Positions 17,720 to 25,542 of a stretch of 54,361 nucleotides of DNA are shown one piece after another. Below the pieces are notes generated by a model. The model had not been told where the DNA came from, searched no databases, and was given only the letters and a program-made list of their open reading frames with translations. Position numbers and translations under genes: made by a program. Numbering within the stretch: the stretch's first letter is position 1; each line of letters opens with the position of its first letter. The stretch comes from JBCCRH01 sp039208045 (GTDB taxonomy: Bacteria; Bacteroidota; Bacteroidia; Chitinophagales; Saprospiraceae). The stretch covers positions 1-54,361 of the forward strand of contig JBCCRH010000001.1 of NCBI GenBank assembly GCA_039208045.1. Direction: 5' to 3'.

Positions 17720-18607
17720 ATGAGTAATATAATTCCTATAATTTTATTAGTTCTTCCTGTAAATCTTCTTTGTCAAGATTCATTCGAGAATGGGATTCTT
17801 GACAGATTATGTGGATTAAAAGCTGGAGAGAAAGCACATTACAATTTGGGGGAATATGCAATTTTCACAGATCAAGTAAGGTGGGAATTCACCTCAAAAA
17901 ACATAAAGAAATTAAAGAAAAAGTATAAAGTCAAAAGAATAAAAGAAGTTGCAACGAATAGTCTCACCCAAAAGAATAAAGTCATAACGAAAAAATCTCC
18001 ATTAAAAGGTGGAAATATGGAGATCACAACCTTATATTTTGTTGAAAGCGAAGCAACTGACATAGCCATTATTGGATTTTATAGCGTCAATTTTAGAGAT
18101 TCAATCGAAGAACAAAACTTTGTCAAACTTCACCTCGAAAGTAAAATACCCGAATCCATTTTCATGCAATATCCCGTTGCCAAAGTGGATTTTGCGGGTA
18201 GAGATTTGGAATTAAACAACTCCTGCAACTGGATGGATGTGAATAATATCCAATGCCCTCATTTTGGACAGATGAATTGGTCTCTGCACAAAAGTTTAGA
18301 ACATGCAAAAGAGCAAACAAAAATTCAATATGAAATAACGAAAGGTAAAAGGATGGCAAAGTTGATTTCGGAAGAAGAAGTACCCATAATTTTTGAAGGG
18401 AAAGAGACCATTGCTAAACGAACAAATTACAAAGCAAAGATTCCAAAATTTCTTATGCGAGGAAGTAATGAATTGATAATTTATTATGTTTCAGAAGAAA
18501 TTCGAGGAAGATATATCAGCTGTGTGTTAAGCCATTATAAGAATGATAAAATTACTGAAAATGGAGTCCCAGCATTATTGGAAAAAGTAATGAAATTGAA
18601 AAAATAA
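17720..18607 (+). CDS. Unknown secreted protein
   Basis: 295 residues with a hydrophobic N-terminus (3-18, IIPIILLVLPVNLLCQ) that looks like a signal peptide. The mature part is unusually rich in Lys, Glu, Ile and Asn and has no motif I recognise; a basic segment (KNIKKLKKKYKVKRIKEV, about 60-77) is followed by alternating beta-strand-like stretches and four or five Cys. The gene is clearly AT-richer than its neighbours and stands alone between repeats, which suggests recent acquisition. The ATG lies just after repeat copy A. No function is proposed. Confidence 0.65.
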   Translation: MSNIIPIILLVLPVNLLCQDSFENGILDRLCGLKAGEKAHYNLGEYAIFTDQVRWEFTSKNIKKLKKKYKVKRIKEVATNSLTQKNKVITKKSPLKGGNMEITTLYFVESEATDIAIIGFYSVNFRDSIEEQNFVKLHLESKIPESIFMQYPVAKVDFAGRDLELNNSCNWMDVNNIQCPHFGQMNWSLHKSLEHAKEQTKIQYEITKGKRMAKLISEEEVPIIFEGKETIAKRTNYKAKIPKFLMRGSNELIIYYVSEEIRGRYISCVLSHYKNDKITENGVPALLEKVMKLKK

Positions 18608-18695
18608 AAATAAGGCAGGCAAGAACAAAGGCTAATATGAAGCTTGTGCTCTTACCAATTCTAACACCCACCACACCACCTCAAAATTCAAAAAA

Positions 18696-19457
18696 TTGAC
18701 CCAAGAAATTATAAAACACATTGCCAAGCTGGAAGAAGAACGAGCAATAAAAATTCTTTTGGCCATCGAAAGTGGCAGTCGAGCATGGGGATTCCCTTCT
18801 CCCGACAGTGACTTTGATGTACGAATAATTTATATCCACCAACCAGAATGATATTTGACGATCAACGATAGAAAGGATACCATCAATTACTTTCATGGAG
18901 AACTGTTAGATATCAGTGGGTGGGAAATTCGGAAAGCACTAAGGCTATTGAGTAAATCAAATGCTACTCCAGCAGAATGGGCGCAATCCCCTATTGTCTA
19001 TCAAGAAACCCAAGGATTTAAAGAAGCTTTCTTTAGTCTGGCAAAGACATTTTTCCAACCTCTTCATACCCTGAATCATTACAAAGGATTGGCAAAGAAC
19101 AGTTTTGCTGCTATCTCCCAGCACGGGTCTGGCAAGTTGAAAAAGCTATTTTATGTGCTTAGGCCCATTTTAGCGGCTAAATGGATTATCGAGAAGCATA
19201 CTGTCCCGCCAATGGATATATTTTCATTGATGGAGAATGTTCAGGATCAGGCAATTGTCACTGAAATTAAAGAACTAATAAAGATGAAGTCCAATCTGGA
19301 TGAAAGCCATTTACATCAACCTAGTACTACAATAATTGACTTTATTGAGCAGCAATTCCAACTCATTGAGCATGCCAACTTGGAGAAAACTAAACCATAT
19401 TCTATTGATCCATTAAATACCTTTTTTAGAACGTTGCTAAATGACTGTTGGCAATGA
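18696..19457 (+). pseudogene. RlaP-like nucleotidyltransferase disrupted by an in-frame TGA
   Basis: Read from TTG at 18696, the frame gives a full-length (253-codon) member of the PF10127/RlaP-type DNA polymerase beta superfamily. It has the start-proximal motif ESGSRAWGFPSPDSDFDVR with the GS and DxD residues that bind nucleotide and metal. At codon 52 (18849-18851) the sequence reads HQPE, TGA, YLTI, where the family has a Trp (EWYLS pattern), so a TGG-to-TGA change is the simplest explanation. The rest of the protein (residues 53-253) is intact, with ISGWEIRKALRLLSKSNATP typical of the family. No in-frame ATG precedes the motif; the first codon is TTG. The stop overlaps the ATG of the next gene (ATGA). 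The downstream 200 residues could still be translated from an internal codon but would lack the active site. Confidence 0.85.
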
Positions 19458-20530
19458 CTATTGATGAGCTAAGAAATAGAGGACTTATCATCTACGAGTG
19501 CATCTCGGGAAGTAAGGCATATGGATTGGATGTACCGGAATCAGATACAGACATCAAAGGTGTTTTTATCATTCCACAAGACGACCTTTATGGTTCAAAA
19601 TATATTCAGCAAGTTGCAAACGAGTCCAATGATATTGTTTTCTATGAGTTAGGACGATTTATTGATTTACTGAAAAAGAACAATCCCAACGCCTTAGAAA
19701 TGCTTGCTACGCCACAGGATAAAATAATTTATAAGCATCCATTTTTAGCAGCATTAAGCCCTTCCATTTTTCTATCGAAAAAATGTAAAGACACCTTTGG
19801 GGGATTCGCATTTACTCAAATAAAAAAGGCAAGAGGCCTAAATAAAAAAATTGTCAATCCAGTCTCAAAAAAGAGAAAATCGATTCTTGAATTTTGCTAT
19901 GTTTTGCACAATCCAGGCTCTCTTCCTTTAAGCAAATGGCTGGAAATGAATAATTTAAACCAAGAACAATGCGGACTCGTCAATATTCCCCACTTCCAGA
20001 ACACCTATGGAATGTATATCGACCTCAATGATTCACTAGGCTACAAAGGCATTCTTAAAAAGGAAAATGCTACAGATGTTTTGCTGAGTAGTATTCCTAA
20101 GGGAGAAGCGCCAAAGGGCTATTTACATTTCAATAGGAATGGTTATATGAAATACTGCAAAGATTATAGAGAATATTGGGATTGGGTCGATAAAAGAAAT
20201 GAAGCTAGGTATCAAAATAATCTGGAACACGGTAAGAACTATGATTCCAAAAATATGATGCATACGTTCCGATTATTGGATATGGGCATTGAAATCTTGC
20301 GAGATGGGATTATTAATGTAAAAAGAGCCAATCGAACAGAATTACTAGATATTCGAAAAGGAAAATGGCAGTATGATGATCTCATTCAGCAAGCCAATCA
20401 AAAGATGATAGCTCTAGAGAAGGCATATGAAAAAAGCAGTTTGCCGGATTCCATAAATGAAGAAGCAATCGAAACTATTCTGGTTGATCTTCGAAAACGG
20501 TTTTATGAAAATAAAATCGGCTGTGATTGA
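19454..20530 (+). CDS. RlaP-like nucleotidyltransferase
   Basis: 358 residues, the second of two adjacent members of the PF10127 DNA polymerase beta-like nucleotidyltransferase superfamily. The active-site motif is SGSKAYGLDVPESDTDIKG (GS...DxD), near residue 19. The family was predicted by comparative genomics to act with RNA-repair genes by adding nucleotides to RNA ends, but activity is not proven. No RtcA, RtcB or PrfH-type gene lies within the window. I chose ATG 19454 over the TTG two codons upstream because it gives the ATGA overlap with the preceding gene, implying translational coupling. The C-terminal half is rich in Lys, Tyr and Asn, and base composition is AT-rich like its disrupted partner. 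Confidence 0.85.
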   Translation: MTIDELRNRGLIIYECISGSKAYGLDVPESDTDIKGVFIIPQDDLYGSKYIQQVANESNDIVFYELGRFIDLLKKNNPNALEMLATPQDKIIYKHPFLAALSPSIFLSKKCKDTFGGFAFTQIKKARGLNKKIVNPVSKKRKSILEFCYVLHNPGSLPLSKWLEMNNLNQEQCGLVNIPHFQNTYGMYIDLNDSLGYKGILKKENATDVLLSSIPKGEAPKGYLHFNRNGYMKYCKDYREYWDWVDKRNEARYQNNLEHGKNYDSKNMMHTFRLLDMGIEILRDGIINVKRANRTELLDIRKGKWQYDDLIQQANQKMIALEKAYEKSSLPDSINEEAIETILVDLRKRFYENKIGCD

Positions 20531-20542
20531 CAAGGCTAAAGC

Positions 20543-20625
20543 GCACGTGCTAGGCTTTTTTCTTTAAAGCTTGGCCCGCGCTCAGTGGATTTGTAATCCG
20601 CGTGGCCCTAAAACTTATTTTTGTT
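20543..20625 (-). repeat. ~80-bp palindromic dispersed repeat, copy B
   Basis: The order GCACGTGCTAGGCTTTTTTC, AAAGCTTGGCCCGCGCTC, AGTGGATTTGTAATCC, GCGTGGCCCTAAAACTTA is the reverse complement of copies A and D. The GGCCCGCGC/GCGTGGCC arms enclose the small GGATT-TGT-AATCC hairpin. It begins 12 bases after the nucleotidyltransferase stop, and its T-run may help terminate that gene. Confidence 0.85.
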
Positions 20626-20628
20626 ACA

Positions 20629-20636
20629 TAACTTTG
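20629..20636 (+). promoter_or_regulatory. Possible -7 promoter element at the edge of repeat copy B
   Basis: TAACTTTG matches TAnnTTTG, 28 bases before the start of the T9SS-cargo gene. No clear TTTG lies at the expected -33 spacing, so this is a partial match. The repeat would supply the upstream promoter DNA. Confidence 0.4.
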
Positions 20637-20664
20637 AGTATCTTCTAGCCTTAAAATAAACATC

Positions 20665-21477
20665 ATGCGAAACATAATTTTTACCCTCACTATGTCTGTT
20701 CTACTGACTTCGAGCCTGAATGCTCAAATCATAGCTGATTTTGAAAACGCAAGCCCTGACGCCACCACATTTATGACAGGAGCGGTCGAATGGCAAATTA
20801 CAGGAGATTTTTTGATTAGTGAATTTGAAGACTTCAGCTGTACAGGGCTGTTAGGAACCAACCGATATATTGACTCCGGATACTTAAACGGAGGTTCGGA
20901 AGGGATCGTTGGAAGTATTGCTCCAACAGATGCTGCCGTTTCTTTTCAAATGGCTACTTCTACTAGCCAATGTGTATGGTTGGGAAGTGCAGATGGCCAG
21001 TTTATTTCAACAGGAACGATCAAATTTACGGGGCAGAAGACGGATGATACTACGGTTGAGGAGTCTTTTGAGCTTACTACCACCAGTTATAACGACCTAG
21101 TTGCTGTCGATTTTTCTGCATCCATTTGGAGTGCGGTTGACTTATCTAGCTTACAGGTAGAAATTACCGGCACGCAAGACTCTACTAACTATGTAGCTAT
21201 TGATAACTTGACTTTTGATGCCATTACTGTGCCCACCTCTATCCAAGAAGTAGATGCCCTAGCCATTAAACTATTCCCAAATCCGACAAGCGGCCGGATT
21301 ACTATGCAACATATAGATGCGAGTCAAATAGAGGTGTATGACCGGCTTGGTCAATTAGTTTTGCATACGTTCGATGCAAAAAATAGTATCAATCTCGAAA
21401 GCTTACCAGCTGGCGTGTATATTGTAAAAATACGAGAGGCAGAACAGCTATTTGTAGAAAAAGTCGTGAAGCGTTGA
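20665..21477 (+). CDS. Secreted protein with type IX secretion C-terminal sorting domain
   Basis: 270 residues. A Sec signal peptide (1-20, ending SLNAQ) is followed by a ~165-residue beta-sandwich-like region without a recognised family. The C-terminal sorting domain of type A (about 190-270) has the hallmark LFPNPTSGRITMQ, an EVYDRLGQLVL segment, LPAGVYIVKI and a final basic VVKR. Such proteins cross the outer membrane by the type IX system and are usually released or anchored to A-LPS. The passenger contains FENASPDATTFM and many Thr/Ser, and its function is unknown. Confidence 0.85.
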   Translation: MRNIIFTLTMSVLLTSSLNAQIIADFENASPDATTFMTGAVEWQITGDFLISEFEDFSCTGLLGTNRYIDSGYLNGGSEGIVGSIAPTDAAVSFQMATSTSQCVWLGSADGQFISTGTIKFTGQKTDDTTVEESFELTTTSYNDLVAVDFSASIWSAVDLSSLQVEITGTQDSTNYVAIDNLTFDAITVPTSIQEVDALAIKLFPNPTSGRITMQHIDASQIEVYDRLGQLVLHTFDAKNSINLESLPAGVYIVKIREAEQLFVEKVVKR

Positions 21478-21508
21478 ATACCAGTATAGAGGTTTAAAGG
21501 GGAAATAG

Positions 21509-22252
21509 ATGCTAAGGTTTTTCAGAAAAATTCGCCAAAAACTGCTCTCAGAAAATCGTGTCTCCCAATATTTGGTATACGCAATCGGCGAAATATTGCT
21601 AGTGGTCATCGGCATATTAATTGCGCTTCAGATCAACAACTGGAGCGAGGCTGATAAAGATGCTATCAAAGAGATCCACTATCTAAAATCGCTTAGAGTA
21701 GACCTTGAGGCTAATCAAAAAGAGCTGGAAAGGGTTATCGCTATTTCTAATAGTACGATTTCAGCAGCAGATTCACTCTTGAATATTGCAGTGGGAGGTA
21801 TTAGCGATGTCAACACTATGCAGACAGCAAGTCTGGTTTTCCGTACCATTGACGCTTCTACTTTTATCAACAAAAATGCCACTATAAAAGAACTCTTAGC
21901 TACTGGCGATTTAAAAACGATAGCGCATGATTACTTGAGGTCAAGCATAGCTAATTGGGACGCAGAGATCAATGGAATTCTGTCCTATGAGACTCCCAAT
22001 ACGGATAATGCCTTAGAGCATGCCAAGATCGTCTTAAAATATATTGATGTTTACCGAGGGTATTTAAACCAACCTCAAGTAACCGACGCTATGCTCCTCA
22101 ATTTATTCAATGACCGAGACTATCTGAACAGCCTTTCGGGAAGAATTTTCATGCCGAATAATTTAATGGAGCGCTACCAAGCCCAAAAAGTAAAAACGGA
22201 TACGCTCTTACAACTTATCGAAGAGGAGCTAGCAAAAAAAGATAGGGGGTGA
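21509..22252 (+). CDS. DUF6090 family membrane protein
   Basis: 247 residues. The N-terminus FFRKIRQKLLSENRVSQYLV followed by the transmembrane helix YAIGEILLVVIGILIALQIN and NNWSE is the signature of DUF6090, a Bacteroidota family usually found in several copies per genome. The rest is predicted to be a helical periplasmic domain. Function is unknown. It follows the T9SS-cargo gene by 31 bases and may be co-transcribed, but there is no established link. Confidence 0.85.
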   Translation: MLRFFRKIRQKLLSENRVSQYLVYAIGEILLVVIGILIALQINNWSEADKDAIKEIHYLKSLRVDLEANQKELERVIAISNSTISAADSLLNIAVGGISDVNTMQTASLVFRTIDASTFINKNATIKELLATGDLKTIAHDYLRSSIANWDAEINGILSYETPNTDNALEHAKIVLKYIDVYRGYLNQPQVTDAMLLNLFNDRDYLNSLSGRIFMPNNLMERYQAQKVKTDTLLQLIEEELAKKDRG

Positions 22253-22306
22253 TCGTGATTCATTAACGTACTTGAAAGGCCTCCCGAGATTCCTTATCTT
22301 TAAGCA

Positions 22307-23011
22307 ATGATTTGGAATGATTCAGATACTTCAACTTCTTTGACCAAAAAATTCCGGTTTACCACAAAGGATTATTACAAACTAGGGGAAATCGGCATTT
22401 TTGATGGTAAGCCACGGGTGGAATTGCTCGATGGCATTATCTATTATAAACATATTGGAGAACCCTTTCGCTTCAGCTCAGCTGACTACTATCGAATGGG
22501 TGACGCAGGGATATTTTCAGGAAAACAGCGGGTGGAATTGATTAATGGAGAAATTATAATTATGAGTCCTGTCAACAGCCCCCATGCATCTACCGTAAAG
22601 ACAATAAGTAGATTGCTGCACAAATTATTAGGTGAGAACTTTTTGATCGGCGTTCAAGATCCTGTCGATTTATTTAAGGATTCTGATCCTGAGCCAGATT
22701 TGTCTATTCTAAAAAGCAGAGCTGATAATTATTATACAGCTCACCCTACACCAGATGATATTGTGCTCCTAATTGAGGTGGCTGATTCTACTTTACAATC
22801 TGACCGAAAGACTAAACTCCCCCTCTATGCCGAAGCGGGCATTGAAGTCGTATGGATTGTCAATCTACAAGATCAGCAAGTAGAAGTTTATCAAACGCCT
22901 GTTGCTCAGCGCTATAAGACGATTAATATCTACACCAAGGAAGATGAAATCCCAACAAACTTGGGCATTACCCTGGCGGCAGCCTCGATTTTAATCGCTC
23001 CTGCTTCCTAA
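22307..23011 (+). CDS. Uma2 family (PD-(D/E)XK-like) putative endonuclease with duplicated N-terminus
   Basis: 234 residues, matching the Uma2/DUF820 family. The restriction-endonuclease-like core holds PDLSIL (Asp131), LLIEVADST (Glu157) and a basic segment DRKTKLPLYAEAGIEVVW. The N-terminal recognition segment is present twice: residues 16-47 and 54-85 share the pattern FRF..DYY..G..GIF.GK.RVEL..G. with 38-residue spacing, an internal tandem duplication of 114 bases. Other family members have one. Uma2 proteins are abundant in cyanobacteria and Bacteroidota and their biological role is not settled. It stands alone before the ribosomal-protein block. Confidence 0.85.
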   Translation: MIWNDSDTSTSLTKKFRFTTKDYYKLGEIGIFDGKPRVELLDGIIYYKHIGEPFRFSSADYYRMGDAGIFSGKQRVELINGEIIIMSPVNSPHASTVKTISRLLHKLLGENFLIGVQDPVDLFKDSDPEPDLSILKSRADNYYTAHPTPDDIVLLIEVADSTLQSDRKTKLPLYAEAGIEVVWIVNLQDQQVEVYQTPVAQRYKTINIYTKEDEIPTNLGITLAAASILIAPAS

Positions 23012-23027
23012 TTTTCCAAAACAAAGC

Positions 23028-23058
23028 TTGCAAACTCGGTTCCTACCCTATATCTTTG
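23028..23058 (+). promoter_or_regulatory. Bacteroidota-type promoter of the rpmB-rpmG block
   Basis: TTG at 23028-23030, 20 bases, then TATCTTTG at 23051-23058 (exact TAnnTTTG). The predicted transcript starts about 20-25 bases before the rpmB ATG. This is the best promoter match I found in the window. Confidence 0.7.
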
Positions 23059-23087
23059 CAGCCCGAATGAAATAAAGCAAGAGGATC

Positions 23088-23348
23088 ATGTCTAAAGTTT
23101 GTCAACTTACTGGGAAGCGCCCAATTACTGGAAATCACGTTTCTCACTCAAATCGTAAAGTAAAGCGTCGTTTCTTACCTAATTTGCAGAAGAAGCGCTT
23201 CTACATTCCTGAAACGCAGCAATGGGTTACCTTAAAAGTATCTTCGCATGCGTTGCGTACGATCAATAAGTTAGGTATTTACGACTACCTGAAGAGCTTA
23301 GAAGCGAAGGGTGTAGATACTGGCGTAAAATTAGGAGAACCAAAATAA
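23088..23348 (+). CDS. rpmB: 50S ribosomal protein bL28
   Basis: 86 residues, full length for bacteroidotal bL28. It starts SKVCQLTGKRPITGNHVSHS and contains the conserved basic RKVKRRFLPNLQKKRFYIPE and the C-terminal SSHALRTINKLGIYDYLKSL. A component of the large ribosomal subunit near the E-site. It is followed after 10 bases by rpmG, the usual order in this phylum. A good TTG-N20-TATCTTTG promoter lies just upstream; there is no convincing Shine-Dalgarno sequence, as expected for the phylum. Confidence 0.97.
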   Translation: MSKVCQLTGKRPITGNHVSHSNRKVKRRFLPNLQKKRFYIPETQQWVTLKVSSHALRTINKLGIYDYLKSLEAKGVDTGVKLGEPK

Positions 23349-23358
23349 TTGAGTAGCA

Positions 23359-23547
23359 ATGGCTAAGAAAAGTAAAGGAAATAGACTACAAGTCATCTTG
23401 GAATGCACCGAGCACAAAGCTTCAGGGCAGCCAGGAACATCTCGCTATATCACACAGAAGAATCGCAAAAATACCCCTTCCCGCTTGGAGTTGAAAAAAT
23501 ACAACCCCATCTTAAAGAAGGTAACTTTGCACCGCGAGATTAAGTAA
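23359..23547 (+). CDS. rpmG: 50S ribosomal protein bL33
   Basis: 62 residues, starting AKKSKGNRLQVILECTEHK and ending in YNPILKKVTLHREIK, the normal length and sequence type for bL33 in Bacteroidota. Only one Cys remains, so this is the zinc-free (C-minus) form. It is co-transcribed with rpmB, with the DUF4295 gene and ftsY following. Confidence 0.96.
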   Translation: MAKKSKGNRLQVILECTEHKASGQPGTSRYITQKNRKNTPSRLELKKYNPILKKVTLHREIK

Positions 23548-23597
23548 GAATCAATCTGAAATTGAGCGTACCGTAATGTTCAATATTAAGTTTTGAT

Positions 23598-23605
23598 TAT
23601 ATTTG
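23598..23605 (+). promoter_or_regulatory. Possible -7 element before the DUF4295 gene
   Basis: TATATTTG is an exact TAnnTTTG match, but the -33 position lacks TTTG. The leader that follows contains a small AGAGC-ATAAG-GCTCT hairpin (23625-23639) ahead of the ATG at 23664. Confidence 0.4.
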
Positions 23606-23663
23606 CTTGACAACATTATTTAAGAGAGCATAAGGCTCTTTCAGAGAATAAAAATATTAACCA

Positions 23664-23837
23664 ATGGCTAAGGTTTCTAAAAACGCACGGGTGGCTCAAC
23701 GTGCCGCCAACGCAGGTTCTGGTCGCGAACATGTAAAAGTGGTAAAGTCAATTAAAGACCCAAAGACTGGTAAATACAGTTACAAAGAAATGATTATTCA
23801 TAAAGATAAAGTGAAGGAGTTCTTCGCTAAGAAGTAA
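23664..23837 (+). CDS. DUF4295 small ribosome-associated protein (probable bL38)
   Basis: 57 residues and very basic, reading AKVSKNARVAQRAANAGSGR at the start and ending KVKEFFAKK. DUF4295 is confined to Bacteroidota and almost always lies between rpmG and ftsY, as here. From memory, the Flavobacterium johnsoniae ribosome structure showed a novel large-subunit protein called bL38 that I believe corresponds to this family; that identity should be confirmed. The gene is short enough to be missed by length-filtered gene finders. It has its own possible promoter 59 bases upstream. Confidence 0.88.
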   Translation: MAKVSKNARVAQRAANAGSGREHVKVVKSIKDPKTGKYSYKEMIIHKDKVKEFFAKK

Positions 23838-23950
23838 ACTTTTTCTCACTTAGTTATCTTTATTTTGAATATGCCTTTGTGAAGAGGCTTTTCTCATACG
23901 TAGAAAAGCCTCTTTCTATTAGTACACATTATCTGCCCAATTTTTTGCTT

Positions 23951-24904
23951 ATGAGCTTTTTTGACAAGTTTTTCAATAGAAACCGAAAAGACGACCTCAA
24001 TAAAGGTCTCGAAAAAACCAAGTCTACTTTCTTTGGAAAATTATCCAAAGCCATCGCTGGTAAATCAACAGTGGATGAAGAAGTACTCGATGAACTAGAA
24101 CAGATATTGATTTCCTCTGATGTAGGGCTGGATACAACGGTTAAAATCATTGAGCGCATCGAAGAGCGGGTAGCCAAAGACAAATACTTGGGCACTGGCG
24201 AGCTTAATGAAATTCTGCGCGGTGAGATTGTACAGCTTCTTTCTGATAATAATACAGTTGATATTGAGGACTATGATCTTCCATCAGCGGAGATGCCCTG
24301 CATCATCCTAGTAGTTGGTGTGAATGGAGTGGGTAAAACGACAACGATTGGTAAATTGGCTCACCAATACAAGAAGAAAGGCAAGAAAGTGGTACTGGGA
24401 GCAGGTGACACCTTCCGTGCAGCAGCTGTCGATCAGCTAAAAATTTGGGCAGAGCGCGTAGGCTGCGACTTCTATGCCAAAGGTATGAATACTGATCCGG
24501 CAGCAGTAGCCTATGAAACGGTAAACTATGCGATAGCTAACAAGTGCGATGTAGCTATTATTGATACCGCCGGGCGCCTGCATACCAAGATCAATCTGAT
24601 GCGAGAGCTCACGAAGATAAAGCGCTCTGTCAGCAAAAAAATGGAGACTGCTCCACACGAAGTATTACTCGTGCTAGATGCCACGACGGGCCAAAATGCC
24701 ATTGAGCAAGCCAAGCATTTCACCCAAGCAACAGATGTTACGGCGCTAGCACTGACCAAACTCGATGGTACTGCTAAGGGTGGTGTCGCTATTGGTATTT
24801 CCGATGTCTTCAAGGTTCCGATCAAATATATCGGCGTAGGAGAAGGCATAGAGCAGCTTCAAGTCTTTAATAAAAGAGCTTTTGTAGACTCACTTTTTGA
24901 GTAA
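23951..24904 (+). CDS. ftsY: Signal recognition particle receptor FtsY
   Basis: 317 residues from the ATG at 23951 (SFFDKFFNRNRKDDLNKGLE), preferred over an ATG 72 bases upstream because family members start with this short amphipathic N-terminus. The N domain (about 20-95) is followed by the SRP GTPase: G1 GVNGVGKTTTIGKLA (near 125), DTFRAAAVDQL, DTAGRLHTK and TKLDGTAKGG. The long acidic A domain of E. coli FtsY is absent, as usual in this phylum. It docks SRP-ribosome complexes at the membrane for co-translational targeting. It is the last gene of the rpmB-rpmG-DUF4295-ftsY block. Confidence 0.95.
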   Translation: MSFFDKFFNRNRKDDLNKGLEKTKSTFFGKLSKAIAGKSTVDEEVLDELEQILISSDVGLDTTVKIIERIEERVAKDKYLGTGELNEILRGEIVQLLSDNNTVDIEDYDLPSAEMPCIILVVGVNGVGKTTTIGKLAHQYKKKGKKVVLGAGDTFRAAAVDQLKIWAERVGCDFYAKGMNTDPAAVAYETVNYAIANKCDVAIIDTAGRLHTKINLMRELTKIKRSVSKKMETAPHEVLLVLDATTGQNAIEQAKHFTQATDVTALALTKLDGTAKGGVAIGISDVFKVPIKYIGVGEGIEQLQVFNKRAFVDSLFE

Positions 24905-25024
24905 CATCATTCAACCTGCACGACCGGAAAAGTGTTTTCTTTTTAAATTGTTTTATTGACAATTGTTAATTCGGCTGTCATGAGAAAAAAGAACACTACA
25001 TTGACTTTAGGAGGCAACTCAGTA

Positions 25025-25354
25025 ATGAACTTCAAGGGTAACTTCCTAAATTTTCTACTAGACCAACTAGCAGATATTGACCAGCTATCGTTTAAGAAAA
25101 TGCTGGGCGGCATCGGGTTTTACCGCGATGGCCTTTTGTTTGGCGTCATTAGTGGCGGCAAGCTCCGCCTAAGACTGGTAGGTAAAAAAGAACAGTGTGA
25201 GCACACGACCAATGGTGAGATTGAAATAAGCACGCATGGAAGTGATGATACGCCCTACTGTGCCGTTCCTGAGGATGTGCTCCACGATAAGTCTACCTTG
25301 CTAGAATGGGCACAGATTGCCTACTCTGATGCGAAGGAAAAGCAGCAAGCCTAA
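25025..25354 (+). CDS. TfoX/Sxy N-terminal domain protein
   Basis: About 109 residues from the ATG at 25025. An in-frame ATG 69 bases upstream is less likely because the extra residues have no family match. The fold is recognised from KKMLGGIGFYRDGLLFGVIS, followed by GGKLRLRLVGKKEQCE, the TfoX N-terminal domain. In gammaproteobacteria TfoX/Sxy activates competence genes with CRP; stand-alone N-terminal domains in Bacteroidota have no proven role. The C-terminal TfoX domain is absent, so this is a one-domain form. Repeat copy C lies just after the stop. Confidence 0.75.
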   Translation: MNFKGNFLNFLLDQLADIDQLSFKKMLGGIGFYRDGLLFGVISGGKLRLRLVGKKEQCEHTTNGEIEISTHGSDDTPYCAVPEDVLHDKSTLLEWAQIAYSDAKEKQQA

Positions 25355-25372
25355 CCTCTTACAAACCCACTG

Positions 25373-25449
25373 AGCACGTGCTAGGCTTTTTTCCTTAAAG
25401 CTTGGCCCGCGCTAAGTGGATTTGTAATCCGCGTGGGCCTAAAACTTAC
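25373..25449 (-). repeat. ~80-bp palindromic dispersed repeat, copy C
   Basis: This is the best-formed copy. GGCCCGCGC pairs with GCGTGGGCC (nine pairs including one G-T), enclosing TAAGT and the GGATT-TGT-AATCC inner hairpin. On one side it has the GCACGTGCTAGGC plus T-run edge and on the other CTAAAACTTACTTTCGTTA. Same orientation as copy B. Confidence 0.88.
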
Positions 25450-25542
25450 TTTCGTTATACTGTACTCCGTAGCTGGCGAAACAAGTCTCGTCTTTTATTC
25501 CTCCTCCAATTGCTCATTTTTTCTTTATTTTGAAATAAAAAC

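Noticed and set aside
18637..18699. Small upstream reading frame before the broken nucleotidyltransferase
   Set aside because: The 20-codon frame from the ATG at 18637 ends in a different frame from the gene and has no support beyond its start codon.
18849..18851. TGA read as Trp (alternative genetic code)
   Set aside because: Many genes here end in TGA at the expected length (for example 20530 and 48-bp-spaced operon genes use normal stops) and TGG is used freely for Trp, so a nonsense mutation is more likely.
19448..19453. TTG start for the second nucleotidyltransferase
   Set aside because: The ATG two codons later gives an ATGA overlap with the upstream stop and matches the family N-terminus.
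23879..23950. N-terminal extension of FtsY
   Set aside because: The extra 24 residues have no family counterpart; the ATG at 23951 gives the usual start.
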